Origin: Paulownia fortunei
Taxonomy: Eukaryota > Streptophyta > Magnoliopsida > Lamiales > Paulowniaceae
Direction of reading: 5' to 3'
DNA length: 64,000 nucleotides
Assembly (NCBI GenBank): GCA_019321725.1
Contig: CM033111.1
Coordinates: forward strand, 9,796,001-9,860,000
In this document: piece by piece, positions 49,901 through 60,331 of the stretch
How positions within the stretch are numbered: the first letter of the stretch is position 1
Layout of the letters: each line of letters opens with the position of its first letter
The notes under the pieces: model-generated
What the model saw: only the letters and a program-made list of their open reading frames with translations
Told to the model about the DNA's origin: nothing
Databases searched by the model: none
Position numbers and translations under genes: made by a program

Positions 49901-51756
49901 TTGTAAGTGTTGACTATGGTGCCTGTTAAGCTCAGGGCAATCTAGAACAGAAATATGTTACAATGAAGGTCTAAAAAGGCCACACACACCACACTTGCAC
50001 ATGCAAATGACTTTTTGTAAAGGTTTGACCAAACGACTAATACACAAATGAGAGTTGGCAACTTGTTGTTCTTCAGCAGGTCGATACATGAGCCAACATT
50101 ATAACACTACTTTGATATTCAAATTAACATTTTGCGCTATTGATTTTTCGTATACTTTCATTTGTGAATTCTAACATTGAAGCCATCAGTTCAAATGCAA
50201 ATATAATAGCACCCTCTTTTTTGTTAAGTGCATGTTTGAGACTCTTCTATTGTGTATGTAACTCATCTTTGTTTTCACAAGTTCACTGGTAGAAGGCAAA
50301 GAAACAAGTACAAGAAGACTACACAATATGAAACTCTGTCTTGAGTATTACTGGGTTCATTATTGATATAGTAATTAGACTCTTCTGATGCACCTAATGG
50401 GCACTCTACTTTGTTATTGGACGATGCTGTTAGAAGAAGATAATTTGTTGTAACTAAATGAATCTTCTGCCAACCTGTAATGTGGAGTATGATTAAAAGA
50501 CAAAAATCTTTAACGCTTTATGTTTTATTTTTATCCATGTCAAATCTGTCTACTTGGTGTGGGGGTGATCAAATGGTAGCAGAGCCCCATGTTATAGATT
50601 GCTTAGGACATGTCCTAAGGTATGTTACAGAAAGAATGGCTTTGCACTTTACTGATTTTCTAGCTACTTATGTTACATGCACATCTATATTTGAGTTTCC
50701 ATCTAAAGATCTCTACCTTGTGTATGCTATTAATGAGCAAGAAACCATACAAGATGGTGCAGAGTCTGTGATTCTATTTCTTGTGATATAAGTGCATTTC
50801 TAGACTTTATATCTCATAAAAAATGTCGAGAGTGGAGGGCCCTCAGTCTACTTCACCACTTCAAGCAGAGGGGGCAGGTATTTTAAGATAATTGAGGGAG
50901 ACAACTGATTAATCTTTTGTTGGAATCGACGACATAACAATTGTCAGAATGCAAACGATAGTTTGTTGAAACAGTCAAGGGGGTTATTTTCATGGTCAAT
51001 TCTTTTGATGGAATTATTCACGAGGAAGAAAATAGGAGCTGTTCCTGGCAGCACATTTGCAGCTTTAAATGCCCAAAAAAGGGTTGCCTTTTCTTCATGG
51101 GAGGCAGCTTATGCTAGCAATCAAAAGCTTGATAACTGACAGCCAGCTGAAAGAATTATGCCAATTGCTATTTGTATTGAAATCTAATCCTGCCTCTGAC
51201 ATGTTCTTAGCCTCATACAGAGAAAACATCAGTTCTATCATTTTTCATTCAAATTAACATGGTTATCTCCTAAAAACAAAGGGCCATCATCTTCTTTCTC
51301 TAAATTTCTGCCTCTAACAGTTGAAGAAAGCCCTTAAACTCCAAATCATTTCCATCACATGATTTTTCTTTCGCAGATTACGACTTCGGATTCAAAATCC
51401 ATTTCTTTTCCACCCAATGCTTAATGACACAACCACCACAACTTAGCTTGGTTTCTCGCTTTCACCCATATCCTCTCACATTTCTCACACATCATCAATT
51501 ATATTTTCCGAAAACAAAAAAAAAAAGACAACAAGAAAAACCACAAAACTCTAACACGTGCTAGACAAATTTCATATATACACAGCATTACTACTTAATT
51601 CAAGCATAGATTACAGCAACAAAGACAATTCCAAGCACAAACATAAAAAGAGAGGGAAGCGAGGGGGACTGACCCGACGTCGTCACGATAGAGGCGATTA
51701 ATGAGGACATCGCCGCGAAGATTGAGGAAGTAAATAGCGGAAGCTGCCAAGGGCAT
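40926..51756 (-). CDS. AP2M: AP-2 complex subunit mu (clathrin adaptor medium chain)
   Basis: Thirteen coding exons join in frame through GT-AG introns: 51756-51674, 48661-48484, 48201-48111, 47435-47341, 47186-47097, 47012-46964, 46815-46677, 45225-45109, 44488-44398, 44324-44182, 42188-42074, 41131-41087 and 41006-40926 (stop TAA). The product is 438 residues, the usual plant AP2M length. The longin-like core-binding domain (about 1-140) starts [21 protein letters not shown] linker carries QVTGAVGW, whose Thr163 matches the phosphorylated Thr of animal mu2. The mu-homology domain (about 170-438) has [30 protein letters not shown] [13 protein letters not shown], and ends [15 protein letters not shown]. 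Known role: it recognises Tyr-based sorting signals in cargo at the plasma membrane within AP-2, for clathrin-mediated endocytosis. The ATG at 51756 is in context GCCATGC; the frame upstream has no other ATG. Confidence 0.97.
41132..42073 (-). other. AP2M intron 11
   Basis: A 942-bp intron with an A-run at 41692-41706 and no supported internal gene. Its ends fit CAG|GTGCCT and GGCAG|GTTCCC. Confidence 0.85.
42189..44181 (-). other. AP2M intron 10 (2.0 kb), holding a foldback DNA element
   Basis: The donor follows TGGAA (phase 2) and the acceptor is TTTGCAG before GATAAG. The only recognisable content is the inverted-repeat element at 43436-44023. Confidence 0.85.
43436..44023. mobile_element. 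588-bp non-autonomous DNA transposon in AP2M intron 10
   Basis: The left end (43436-43464) and the reverse complement of the right end (43995-44023) match at 25 of 29 positions, sharing TTTCAATG(A/G)GAATTTTC. Inside, a roughly 70-bp motif of the type 'gtagtggtagggtcc..' / 'gtagtaataaaaatat' is repeated three times (43640-43830). It is non-coding. CCTT lies on both flanks, but I could not confirm a full target duplication, so hAT or Mutator affiliation is undecided. Confidence 0.7.
45226..46676 (-). other. AP2M intron 7 (1.45 kb)
   Basis: Bounded by AAGAG|GTAGCT and TTTGCAG|TGGAAA. It is AT-rich with no supported internal feature. Confidence 0.85.
47436..48110 (-). other. AP2M intron 3
   Basis: A 675-bp intron between CTGGATG|GTATGC and GATTGCAG|AAATC. 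An A-run lies at about 47783-47799. No internal gene. Confidence 0.85.
48662..51673 (-). other. AP2M intron 1 (3.0 kb)
   Basis: The donor is GTCGG|GTCAGT and the acceptor AATCAG|AGGCAAC. It contains a young 115-bp tandem duplication (49128-49349). A 103-codon plus-strand frame (50480-50791) and other small frames match nothing known. Large first introns often carry expression-enhancing sequence in plants, but nothing specific is visible. Confidence 0.85.
49128..49349. repeat. 115-bp tandem duplication in AP2M intron 1
   Basis: Copy 1 (49128-49242) and copy 2 (49243-49349) both read from CTTTCATG.TTCTTAACTCC through GGCTGTATATATTAGG.ATTC and TTTTAGGATCTATGCATAAG to GATGAGGAT. Only about five sites differ, so it is much younger than the other duplications in the window. 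Confidence 0.95.
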
Positions 51757-51970
51757 GGCTACGGTCTCACGAGAGCTCCGATCCACTCAGATTATAAGGA
51801 GATCTGCTTCCCTCGATCGGTTGATTACGATCGAAATGAATTCAAATGTGTTCTTCAGTCAGCAAAAACGCTTTTCACCTACTGCTGGGTCGGGTATTCT
51901 GGGGGTGGGGGGGGGGGGGGGGACGAAGGAAAAGCGTGTCCCAAAGCACGTGCACTTTGAAAAAATAAAA
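51757..51970 (-). promoter_or_regulatory. AP2M 5' UTR/promoter: G-box and C-tract
   Basis: On the gene strand, GCACGTGC (51953-51946) contains the G-box CACGTG, the core site of plant bZIP and bHLH factors. About 24 bp further downstream is a run of sixteen C, then A, then five C (51922-51901). A leader of about 145 nt follows to the ATG. No TATA box is obvious. Confidence 0.5.
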
Positions 51971-52042
51971 TGTCCAACAATCCTTTTAACAATCTGGAAG
52001 TACTCCATGTAGGTGTGCGCGCTTTCTTAATCATAATAATAA

Positions 52043-52228
52043 ATTTGGGATTCAAATATTAGTAGTGAGATTTTAAAATTCATGATTCAAATATAATATC
52101 TCATTTAAATAATAAAATTTATCATAAAAAATTTGGGATTCAAATATTAATAATGAGATTTTAAAATTTGTTATTCAAATAATTTATCGACAAGATTTCA
52201 TTTAAATAATAAAATTCGCCTTAAAAAT
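52043..52228. repeat. 88-bp tandem AT-rich repeat (MITE-like) upstream of AP2M
   Basis: Two copies start at 52043 and 52131. Both read ATTTGGGATTCAAATATTA, then a 'GTAGTGAGATTTTAAAATT' block (AATAATGAG... in the second), then ATTCAAAT, then TCATTTAAATAATAAAATT. The ATTCAAAT-rich style resembles the MITE-like segments at 20790 and 23232. Confidence 0.8.
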
Positions 52229-54128
52229 TTGCACCCATCCCTCCCCTTCAAACAATGATTTTAGTAAATCACCATATAAAATACTTGGGCTAAGGGTCAA
52301 GTTGGTAATTTTTCTTACATCTCTCCCTTCCTCGAGTCCAAGTATCATATACGCCCTCCAAATAAAGAGCCTTGAAGATTAGAAGAAAAACACCTACACC
52401 CAACAAGATGTTATGAATACCTAAAATTTTGATCATTTTTTTCTATCTTTCCATACATAATCGAAGAATGAAAAAGATTCTTCCAGTGTCTCGCATCCCA
52501 GAAATGCAAGATAAATAATGCCAAAGCCAAATACTAAAGAGAAAATTTAAGAAAGTACCCTAGACACAAAGTATGAAAAAGTATATGACACTTCTCCCCT
52601 AGGACCTACCCCAAACCTAGAGTACCTAGATGGGGAAGTCCAACGAATCGTTCTTCATACATGGGCTTTTTTTGTACGAAATGAGCTACTTCAAATAAGT
52701 TCATTGGTCTAGTCCATAATACGACTAATCTGGCATAAATACATGAGCTCCTAATAATTAATCGGATAAATATTATTGTTGGGTATTTTCGATCCACAAG
52801 CAAAATTGATGGCTTCTTAGTCACAATCAGCTACAACTAAAATTCCATTAAAGAGAGTCTTCACATGGTAGAACCTCATCTGGGAACAGTTGGTTTTCAT
52901 AAGGCTGATCTTAAGTCGTCATTCAAGTATGAATACCTTTATTTAATAGAATATTTTTTTTGTAGAGACTCCCAGCACAATTTTTTTGAGAAACGAAGTC
53001 ATAAGCACGTAGCTTTATGGCCAAACTAATTCAAGAATATACTAATGATTGTATGGGATAATATCCCTAAGGCTAGTTAAAAGTTTGAATTCAATTCTTA
53101 CTCTCCATTTTGTTAGTTTGGAGTTCCCAAACTAACTTTTAACTTTATTTCCACTCTCCACCTCCTATGAAAAGCCTTAAATGCCCCAGTACGAAAAACT
53201 CGCATAGCCCCCCACATTCCCTCTTTTCCATTTTTTCTTAATTTTTTTTTGTCAACTTCTCTCCACTCTTCTCCTTGTCATTGCTATTGAGCTCCGTGAC
53301 TTGGAAATATTCTTTTTCTATTTCTTATTTTCCTTGTTCTTTCTTTGAAGTAAGTCATCCATTTTTCTCTTTTTCATATTTGAACTTGTCTCCCATTCAT
53401 CTCATCCACTATTGTCAATCCACCACAACTACCTTCACCACTTATTTCTTGAGCACACGCATCTATACCACAGATTTGCTACCCATAGTATCATATTAGT
53501 AGGTATATTTAAGCAACTCTAATTTAATTTATACAATACTTGAAGGGTTAAAAATTTGTACTTCATTTTTTAGCTTTTAATACTTATTATTGTTACTTAA
53601 TTTATACTTTATTTTTGGTTAATATGTACTTAAGTTTAATTAGGATCATCATTAGATATTTTTGAAATAAATTCTACCGTAATTTGAGGTAGGATCTTAC
53701 TATTTGTAGAGGAATTCTTTTAGGGTCCTCATAGGTCTCTAGTAAACTATTTTTAACCATTTTAGATTGTAATTAACTTGTTGGTTGAAATCAATTAAGC
53801 CTAAATAAAACTATACAATTTAATGCCAATAATTCTCATGCTATGCATTTAAGTATGCAATGTCATAAAAATAGAGTAGTGGTATTAATGGTTTAATTTG
53901 TAGTATCGAAAGAATTGAGGTATAGTACTAGAGGTTCAACTATGCAATATTTTTTGAATAAGTGTGTGGTGTCGAACCTTTAATTCTTTTTGCAGAATTT
54001 GTAATACATTTTTATATATTTACAAGTGATGCATGTCTTTTGAAATATTTTCCCATCTTATTATTAATAATAATTCTTTGGTTACAAAAATATCTAAGAT
54101 ATAAGAAGGTCCATCTAATATCCAAAGG
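52229..54128. other. Intergenic sequence, no gene
   Basis: No supported gene or RNA. T/C-rich sequence at 53160-53420 resembles a plant 5' leader or intron in style but leads to no recognisable exon. The small frames here carry no domain. Confidence 0.45.
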
Positions 54129-54356
54129 ATGTCTCAAAGTGATGAAGGAAAAAAGAAGAAAGAGTACAACTATGAAACAAGTGCTTACAACAGAGAGAAG
54201 ATTCACAAGATCCATATCACTCTTTCTTCTAAGAACATGAAGAATTTGGAGAAAGTTTATGGTGTCTTAGTTCGTGGCACTAAGGATAAAAGTACTATAA
54301 AGTTTAGTAATATTCAACACATCATCACAAGGAAGTCTTATGTGGTAAAGTATTAA
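54129..54356 (+). pseudogene. Fragment of cytosolic ribosomal protein S20 (uS10)
   Basis: The 75-codon frame contains [20 protein letters not shown], followed by LVRGTKDKS and, after a shortened segment, HIITRKS. Plant 40S S20 has the same order: [21 protein letters not shown], then LVRGAKDKRL and, after about ten residues, ITTRKSPCGEG. The match covers 54198-54338. About six residues before HIITRKS are missing. The first 23 codons are not S20-like. Everything after TRKS, about half of the protein, is absent. S20 is part of the small ribosomal subunit head; this piece cannot supply that role. It looks like a gene fragment, by retroposition or transposon capture. Confidence 0.85.
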
Positions 54357-55152
54357 TATATAAGTTGAGCTTTGAATTCATAAACTAGTGATTGATTTTT
54401 CAACTCCTTGAACGTTGTTAAACAAATTACTTAAATCACTAACCTGGTGTTGATGTTGAGACTACATTGATTGTTTTGACTTCTTATTATCTGTTGTATT
54501 TTTTTTTTTCTTTTACTTAAAGTTCAAGGCTAGTATATTAATATTTAATTTTTAGAAGTTTGGATTTGTATTCCCAGCATTGATGCTATGTATGATATTT
54601 TTGGCATGGGAGGTTGTATAATATGGATAGTTGGTTGTTATTGTAGATGGTTGATATTATTAATATCCAAAGTTATAAATTAATGCATTACAGGTTTTGT
54701 AAAAATATTGTAGGTTTAGCACCACACTTTTATTCAAAATATGTTGCATACATAAAACTAATAATACTTCATATCTCTTATATCTCATACTGCAGAGTTA
54801 AACCAATATTACCACAACTCTACTATTCTTATACTGCAAAGTTTAATCTATAGTATAACATTAAACATATACTACATTGGTGTTATTCCATTTCATTTTC
54901 AGTAGTGATGGAAATGACCCCGGTGCGCCCATGCATGATAAAACTTTCTAATTGTACCAGTGTTCACCGTAGACCTATCATGCTCCTTATTCACACACCA
55001 CATGATTAATGTTTAGATGTGCTTCATATCTTATTGTGCTTCATTGACGTCTTGTGCTAACTCTTTGATTGTACTGGAGCATTGGCACATACTCGACTTT
55101 AGATTGTGCACGTGTTTTGCTTGTGCTTTTTGAGTTTACAGGAATATTGCAA
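54357..55152. other. Intergenic sequence, no gene
   Basis: AT-rich with a T-run near 54500. No S20 downstream exon could be found here in the plus frames. Confidence 0.45.
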
Positions 55153-56350
55153 TGGCACCAAAATTGAGCTAGGGTAAGGGCAGGGCCAAGGCCACTACTT
55201 CTAAAACCTATGATGAGAGTTGTTTTATTTGTGAAGATGCAGAAAAGCAGTACCACGAACTCTTGGTGCACAAAAAATTGATATGGGAATGAGGCTTTAG
55301 GTTAGATGATTGGGATAGTCATATAACTAATATCATTAAGTATTGACAATAGCAGATATTTGTAGCACAACCTGAGCTAGCTATCGTTAGTATTGTTAAT
55401 GAGTTCTAAGCTAATGTACCCGATCATAAGCAGAAGAAAGTCTTTGTCCGGGGCAAATGGGTCTCCTTTCATTAGCGGACCATCAATGAATATTATCAAT
55501 TGTCGAATATAGAGGAGGATGAGTATTTCACACTTCTTGCCAATTATGACAAAAATAAGATCCTTCGAGATCTTTGCCTATTGGAGCATAGTAGAAAGCT
55601 TTCCGCCGAGCCCATGCCATGACACTTTCCTTTTCATACCAGTGACCTTAGTTAGTGGGAATGAGACTGGCATTTTTTCATCTGTGCCAAGTTGATGCCC
55701 ACCACTCATCACAGTGATATTACCTAGGATTGAGCTTTTTTTACTTTATGCTATCACACACAACTTGAGCATTAATGTTGGTAGAGTGATTTAACAGTCG
55801 ATTCTCTACACTTTATTAGGGTCCATGATGGGTGGTCTACTATATCCTTCTTTGATTTATGGCCTCTATCGGGATGAAGGAGTTCAGTAGGAGGATGATA
55901 AGATTTTTCAGCATCTGCACACTATAATAGATTACCAGACCACATCGTGCTACATGACTTGGGAGGGCATTGCACCACATCCTTCTAGGGTAAGGTTTAT
56001 TATTCCGATTTAGTCGATAAATCAACTTGAGCTTCCAGCAATTCTTCCCAGTGATTCATCACCACCACTAACGGTAGCTTTTGTGCCCCCTTCGGATACT
56101 GTTCCACAAGTTGCAGCACCAAGATCTATTTCAGAGCTTCATCACGATGTCTATGACCTTCATTAGGAGGTTCATGCCTTTCGTATGAATTGGAGCATAA
56201 CACAAATATAACTTCATTATTTTAGTTTACTAACCTATCTATGGGAGCTGCTGCTTTCCATTTTTCCTTGTCGTTGGTGATTCTACCATTCTCTTTTGAT
56301 GATGAGAATATGACCAACCCCCCATGATGCTGGACAATTTCTTGTTCAAG
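55153..56350 (+). pseudogene. Retrotransposon 3' ORF: 'putative plant transposon protein' domain remnant
   Basis: From ATG 55153 the frame shows KVFVRGKWVSFH, TINEYYQL, then FFICAKLMPTTHHSDIT. After a one-base frameshift come LLYAITHNLSINVGRVI and GGLLYPSLIYGLYRDEGV. This is the pattern of a domain of unknown function carried on many plant Athila/Tat-derived sequences ('R...NEF..L', 'F...+L.PT.H.S.V', 'LLYAI..G..INVG..I', 'GL.YPSLI..LC...GV'). At least ten stops interrupt it. At 56330-56350, 'caagtttggcgaga' has the position and form of a decayed polypurine tract, so an LTR would start just after it. Function unknown; clearly inactive. Confidence 0.75.
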
Positions 56351-57388
56351 TTTGGCGAGATGTTTTATTTTGTTTTGTGTTAAAATCATTTTTATGTTAG
56401 TAGGTCGTTATTTGCGTCTTTAAAGTTTGCTATTTGATTAATTGTGTTTTAAAAAAAAATAGGGATGTGATTTGATATTTTCAAGCAACTATTGTGGCGT
56501 TTTATGTCTTTTTTTACGTTTTGTATGAATTAAAAAGATGAACCAATTTTTTATGATCCTAGAGATAATGAAAGAAATGAAGAAAATTTGCTTAAGGGAG
56601 AGTTGGCGCCTAGGCCATTCCACCACGGCTTAGGTGCTGAAAGCTACAACATTAGCGCTTAGGTGTTTGTTGAAAGGCGCCTACGCACCACTCAAATGGG
56701 AGTTTTCTATGTATTTCGTGCATAGGCGCTATTTCAATTAGTATAGGTTTTATTTGACGAGTTTTGTATGCAAGTTAGATTTTTTGGGTTCGTTTTAAAG
56801 GAAACGTATAAATAAAACATGTTCATATTTATTTGGTCCATATTTTAATTGAACTATGTAATTATTTTCACAGAGATGGTGAAAATATACCTAGATTTAT
56901 TTTGGTTACGTGTAGTTACTCCATCCACTTTCAATATAAAAAAGGCAACCAAGAATGAAGCATAACATTAGACTAAAATTTGTATTATTATACACATACA
57001 TAAATACATAAAGATGGCCTAAATACATAACAACATCACATATTGGTCTAGATAATCAATAAAATGCTTCAACATGGTGCAAGTACAATGTTGGAAAACA
57101 ACACTGATACAACATTTGCAAATACATTGCTAGAAAAAGTTTATCATAACACAAAGAACAGTACTGACTAAACTGGTGTAATACATCGGGGGAAAAAAAC
57201 CTATTTGAGTGTAGTTACATCTATCAATTAATTATCCCAATATTAACCCAAAAAAAGTCAATACATAACTGATGAAGTTCAGCAAAATATGTTTTTGAAA
57301 ATATAAATTACGTACTTCAAAAAAAGTCAATAGAAGATAAATATTGTTTGTAAAATAATCCCCGAATTAGTCATACTTAAAAAAATAG
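56351..57388. other. LTR-like sequence and AT-rich spacer
   Basis: At 56590-56745 a GC-richer block with GGCGCCTAGGCC, GCGCTTAGGTG and GGCGCCTACGC resembles the GC islands in the Athila-type LTRs at 27.9, 31.7 and 36.7 kb. This supports an LTR following the ORF remnant to its left. No gene. Confidence 0.45.
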
Positions 57389-58470
57389 TCATAATATCCC
57401 AACAAGCATCATTCTTACAAATTTAGCTCTTGCCTCTTCCAACAAGCTAGAAAACAACTCTAAATCCTCAATATTTTTTACCAATAGCTTCGAAACCATC
57501 AACTTCTCTTACAAAGTCGGTCTAGGAATAATCCCAACAACCTCAAACACTTCATTCCTTGTGCTTGACTCATCATACTCATATACGATTCAACGTGTGA
57601 TATCCCCCATCTAGCCTTAGTATTACAACAAAATGTACCCAATAATTCATAGAGATCTTCATTTCTATCTATTTACTTTCTCTTCTTACGATTATTTTTT
57701 TCTCATTCCCCACTAAGAGGTTAACATACTGAGTTTGTTTCAATTTCATCCTCAAAATCATCAAGTAATATTTGAAATCAGCTGTCATCTCCTTGTCATT
57801 GGTTTTATCCACAATTAATAACTCATTGACTACATCTATTACATCCTCAGCTTGCTTCCCCGTGGCTATATCCTTTTCGAATATCTCGCACCAATCACAA
57901 TATTATGGCCATACTTTAAATCTCATAAGACGTGCATTTAAGTCCGTTTGCAAAACAAAATGAGTACATCATTTTATATTTTTAAATTTGTTACACAATA
58001 TCATATGCATGTCAATAGTCATTAAGAGCATCGACAACATCATACAACTATAAATAGTTAATATAATGAACATGAAATTTAATTCCCTTCATGCATGTGT
58101 AAATAGTACCTTCACAATTGATTCTCATGCCTCATCAGTAGCTTCCACCATTTTCATGTTGTCATTCTACCCAATTCCAGTTCGTGACAACATTGTTGCA
58201 AGAGATCCATAGTTTTTTTTTTCAAACATGGAGTTTGGAGTTGATGTGGGGAATTACTCATAGATTATACCAGGAAACACTTTTGCTATTTTTTGTTCAA
58301 TAAATTGAAGATACCCAACTTTGAAGTTGTTATCTACTTTCCACCCTCCAGTGACCAAGTCTTTCAAGCATGCAATAAGTACCTCATCTTCCCTCTGACT
58401 CTAGCTCCTTCATATTTTATCGGACTTTTTATTTTGTTCACGATTGAACCTACTAAAATAAAAAACGATG
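57389..58470 (-). pseudogene. Myb/SANT-like DNA-binding partner of a PIF/Harbinger transposon
   Basis: Minus-strand reading gives REDEVLIACLKDLVTGGWKV, DNNFKVGYLQFIEQKIAKVF and FEKKNYGSLATMLSRTGIG, the Myb/SANT-like domain (Myb_DNA-bind_3 type). Then RFKVWP.YCDWCEIFEKDIA, TGKQAEDVIDVVNELLI, and near the end STRNEVFEVVGIIP, EKLMVSKLLVKNIEDLELF and EEARAKFVRMM, stopping at TGA 57389. In live Harbinger elements this protein brings the transposase to the nucleus and to the element's ends. Several stops (for example after WP and in YE-stop-FPTS) and frameshifts inactivate it. It lies next to and on the same strand as the transposase remnant. Confidence 0.8.
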
Positions 58471-58939
58471 ATAAAGGATGAATTTAATTATTCAACAAAT
58501 GAAAGATGTCATCAATAATAAATGGATACTTTATTAACATTGTACTTTAATCTGTAATCATATTTCCTCATTTTAAAATAACATACCCCCTATGTTCCTT
58601 GTCACAAGTATGATAATATAACAATTGTACAAAATTGTAGCCAGAGCACATAGGTTACAAAATGTGTGTAAAAGAATTTAACTTAAATTAAGTAACACAT
58701 ACACAATACAATGGAAAACTACCACCTCAGTAGGTGGTAGTTAGATCAACACAACATGTCTAACAAATAATAGAAATATAAATATATCTCTAATTAAACA
58801 AATGAAGTTTGAAAATTCCTAAAAAATTACTTAATGGAATGACATTTGTTTGACTAAAGTATACAAATAACCCTACGTGTCTCTACTCGTTAAATTTTGA
58901 TTATGCTAAATTATCTCTCTAATTGTTTCGTTCTACTGA

Positions 58940-59715
58940 TTACTTAACGTTGTCAATTATGTCATTATTGTCGCCCTCATCTTGATTGTTACCAACCAAG
59001 TCATCTACTAGGTGCTCTAAGGGATCAACGACCATTTCTGTCTGAATGAAGTTATGAATCAAACAACATGCCCTGATTATCCGATTGTGAACCTTGATAG
59101 GATAGTAGAATAGACTCCTTAAAATTCCTCATTGCATTTTTAACATCCCAACTGTACATTCTATGACACTATGGGTTCTTGAGTTTCTCATATTGAAATA
59201 CTTCTGAAGTATTTGAGGTTGCACCGAGAACATTTATAACTACATCTTCTTTCTTTGTCCTACACCTTGGCTTATCAACTGCTCGAACCTTAACCTCAAT
59301 ATAATTCCCGTTTAATGCACCGAAAAATCCCTAGTATGTGAAACTGAATCTTATCAAAAATGTAATTACAAACATATGAATATAATAAACATATCCTTAC
59401 ATAGTACTACTGTAAGGTGTGGCTACACGAAACAAATCAATTACCTTAAACCATTTCCACCTAGGATATGTAAAATCATTGGGCACAGGTTCAGGCTTTC
59501 AAAACTGCATGGATGTGCTTTGACACTGTTTGCCCTAATCTTATAAAATTTTATTTGACAATCCTAATGGTGGTCCAAAATCAATAAAAACATAACTTTT
59601 TCTTCAACTCTAACATACCTAGAGTCAACCAAGCCACTTATATGTCCCAACAAGAAACAAAGATGGGCAAAAGCATTTTGGTTCATTCAAAGATTGTTAA
59701 GATAATCCACATCAT
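58940..59715 (-). pseudogene. PIF/Harbinger transposase (HARBI1-like DDE nuclease) remnant
   Basis: Minus-strand blocks from right to left: MNQNAFAHLCFLLGHISGLV, DSRYVRVEEKVMFLLILDHH, VSKHIHAVLK, PEPVPNDFTYPRWKWFK, then what looks like a spliced intron, then FGALNGNYIEVKVRAVDKP, YFNMRNSRTHSVIEC, LKMQ-stop-GILRSLFYYPIK, IIRACCLIHNFIQTEM and the stop at 58940. This is the DDE_4 nuclease order. The first catalytic Asp in 'GALDGTYI' is Asn, the segment carrying the second Asp is deleted after VLGATS, and a Trp codon has become TGA. It would have cut and inserted the element at TA-rich targets; it is dead. Confidence 0.88.
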
Positions 59716-60331
59716 TAAACTTCACTAATCTTCTTATGTGTTCACGTGATTAGGAATTATATCTAATGTTTTGTATCTTGTCACGTGTTGTTCATGTATA
59801 TCACTTCTTCTTTCATTTTTCTTAAGTAATTTAAGAATTACGTTTAGAAAAACCACAGTTTGATGAATAATTTTTTCCACTACCAAGAAAATCTCAAATT
59901 TTATTTTTGAAATTGGAGCCATAATGACCATTGTTTATAAAAAAATGGATTGAAGCTACATTATTGATTGAAACTATGCAAGTGCATACAAATTATTTCA
60001 AGAAAGGGAACATAAATCGAATTTTGACAATTAGTTATCAATTAAACACAAAATGACGAATAATAGATTGCTATTATCAAAAAGAGTCCCAAAATATCAC
60101 TCAAAAGAGGATTAATGCAAGCCATATAAAATAATGAAACACATTTATAGACCTTCATCTCATAAATGTTAATGCATGTTTAACATAACCTTAATAACCA
60201 TTACTACTTTGAAAATATAAAGTACATTTCAATTATAAGAAAATGATACCAAGCAACTGTTTTCCTACAGATTCATTGAAGCCCCTTTTGTTGAGTATTC
60301 TTGTTCCTATCACAGTACTATGGAGTTCAAC
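59716..60331. other. Spacer right of the Harbinger remnant
   Basis: AT-rich, no gene. The outer terminal repeat of the Harbinger element should lie here or further right, but I could not identify a TTA/TAA-flanked inverted end. Confidence 0.4.

Noticed and set aside
50480..50791. 103-codon open frame in AP2M intron 1
   Set aside because: Opposite strand to the gene and no recognisable protein signature.
53962..54240. 92-codon open frame overlapping the S20 fragment
   Set aside because: It is a different frame over the same sequence; the S20-like frame explains the region.
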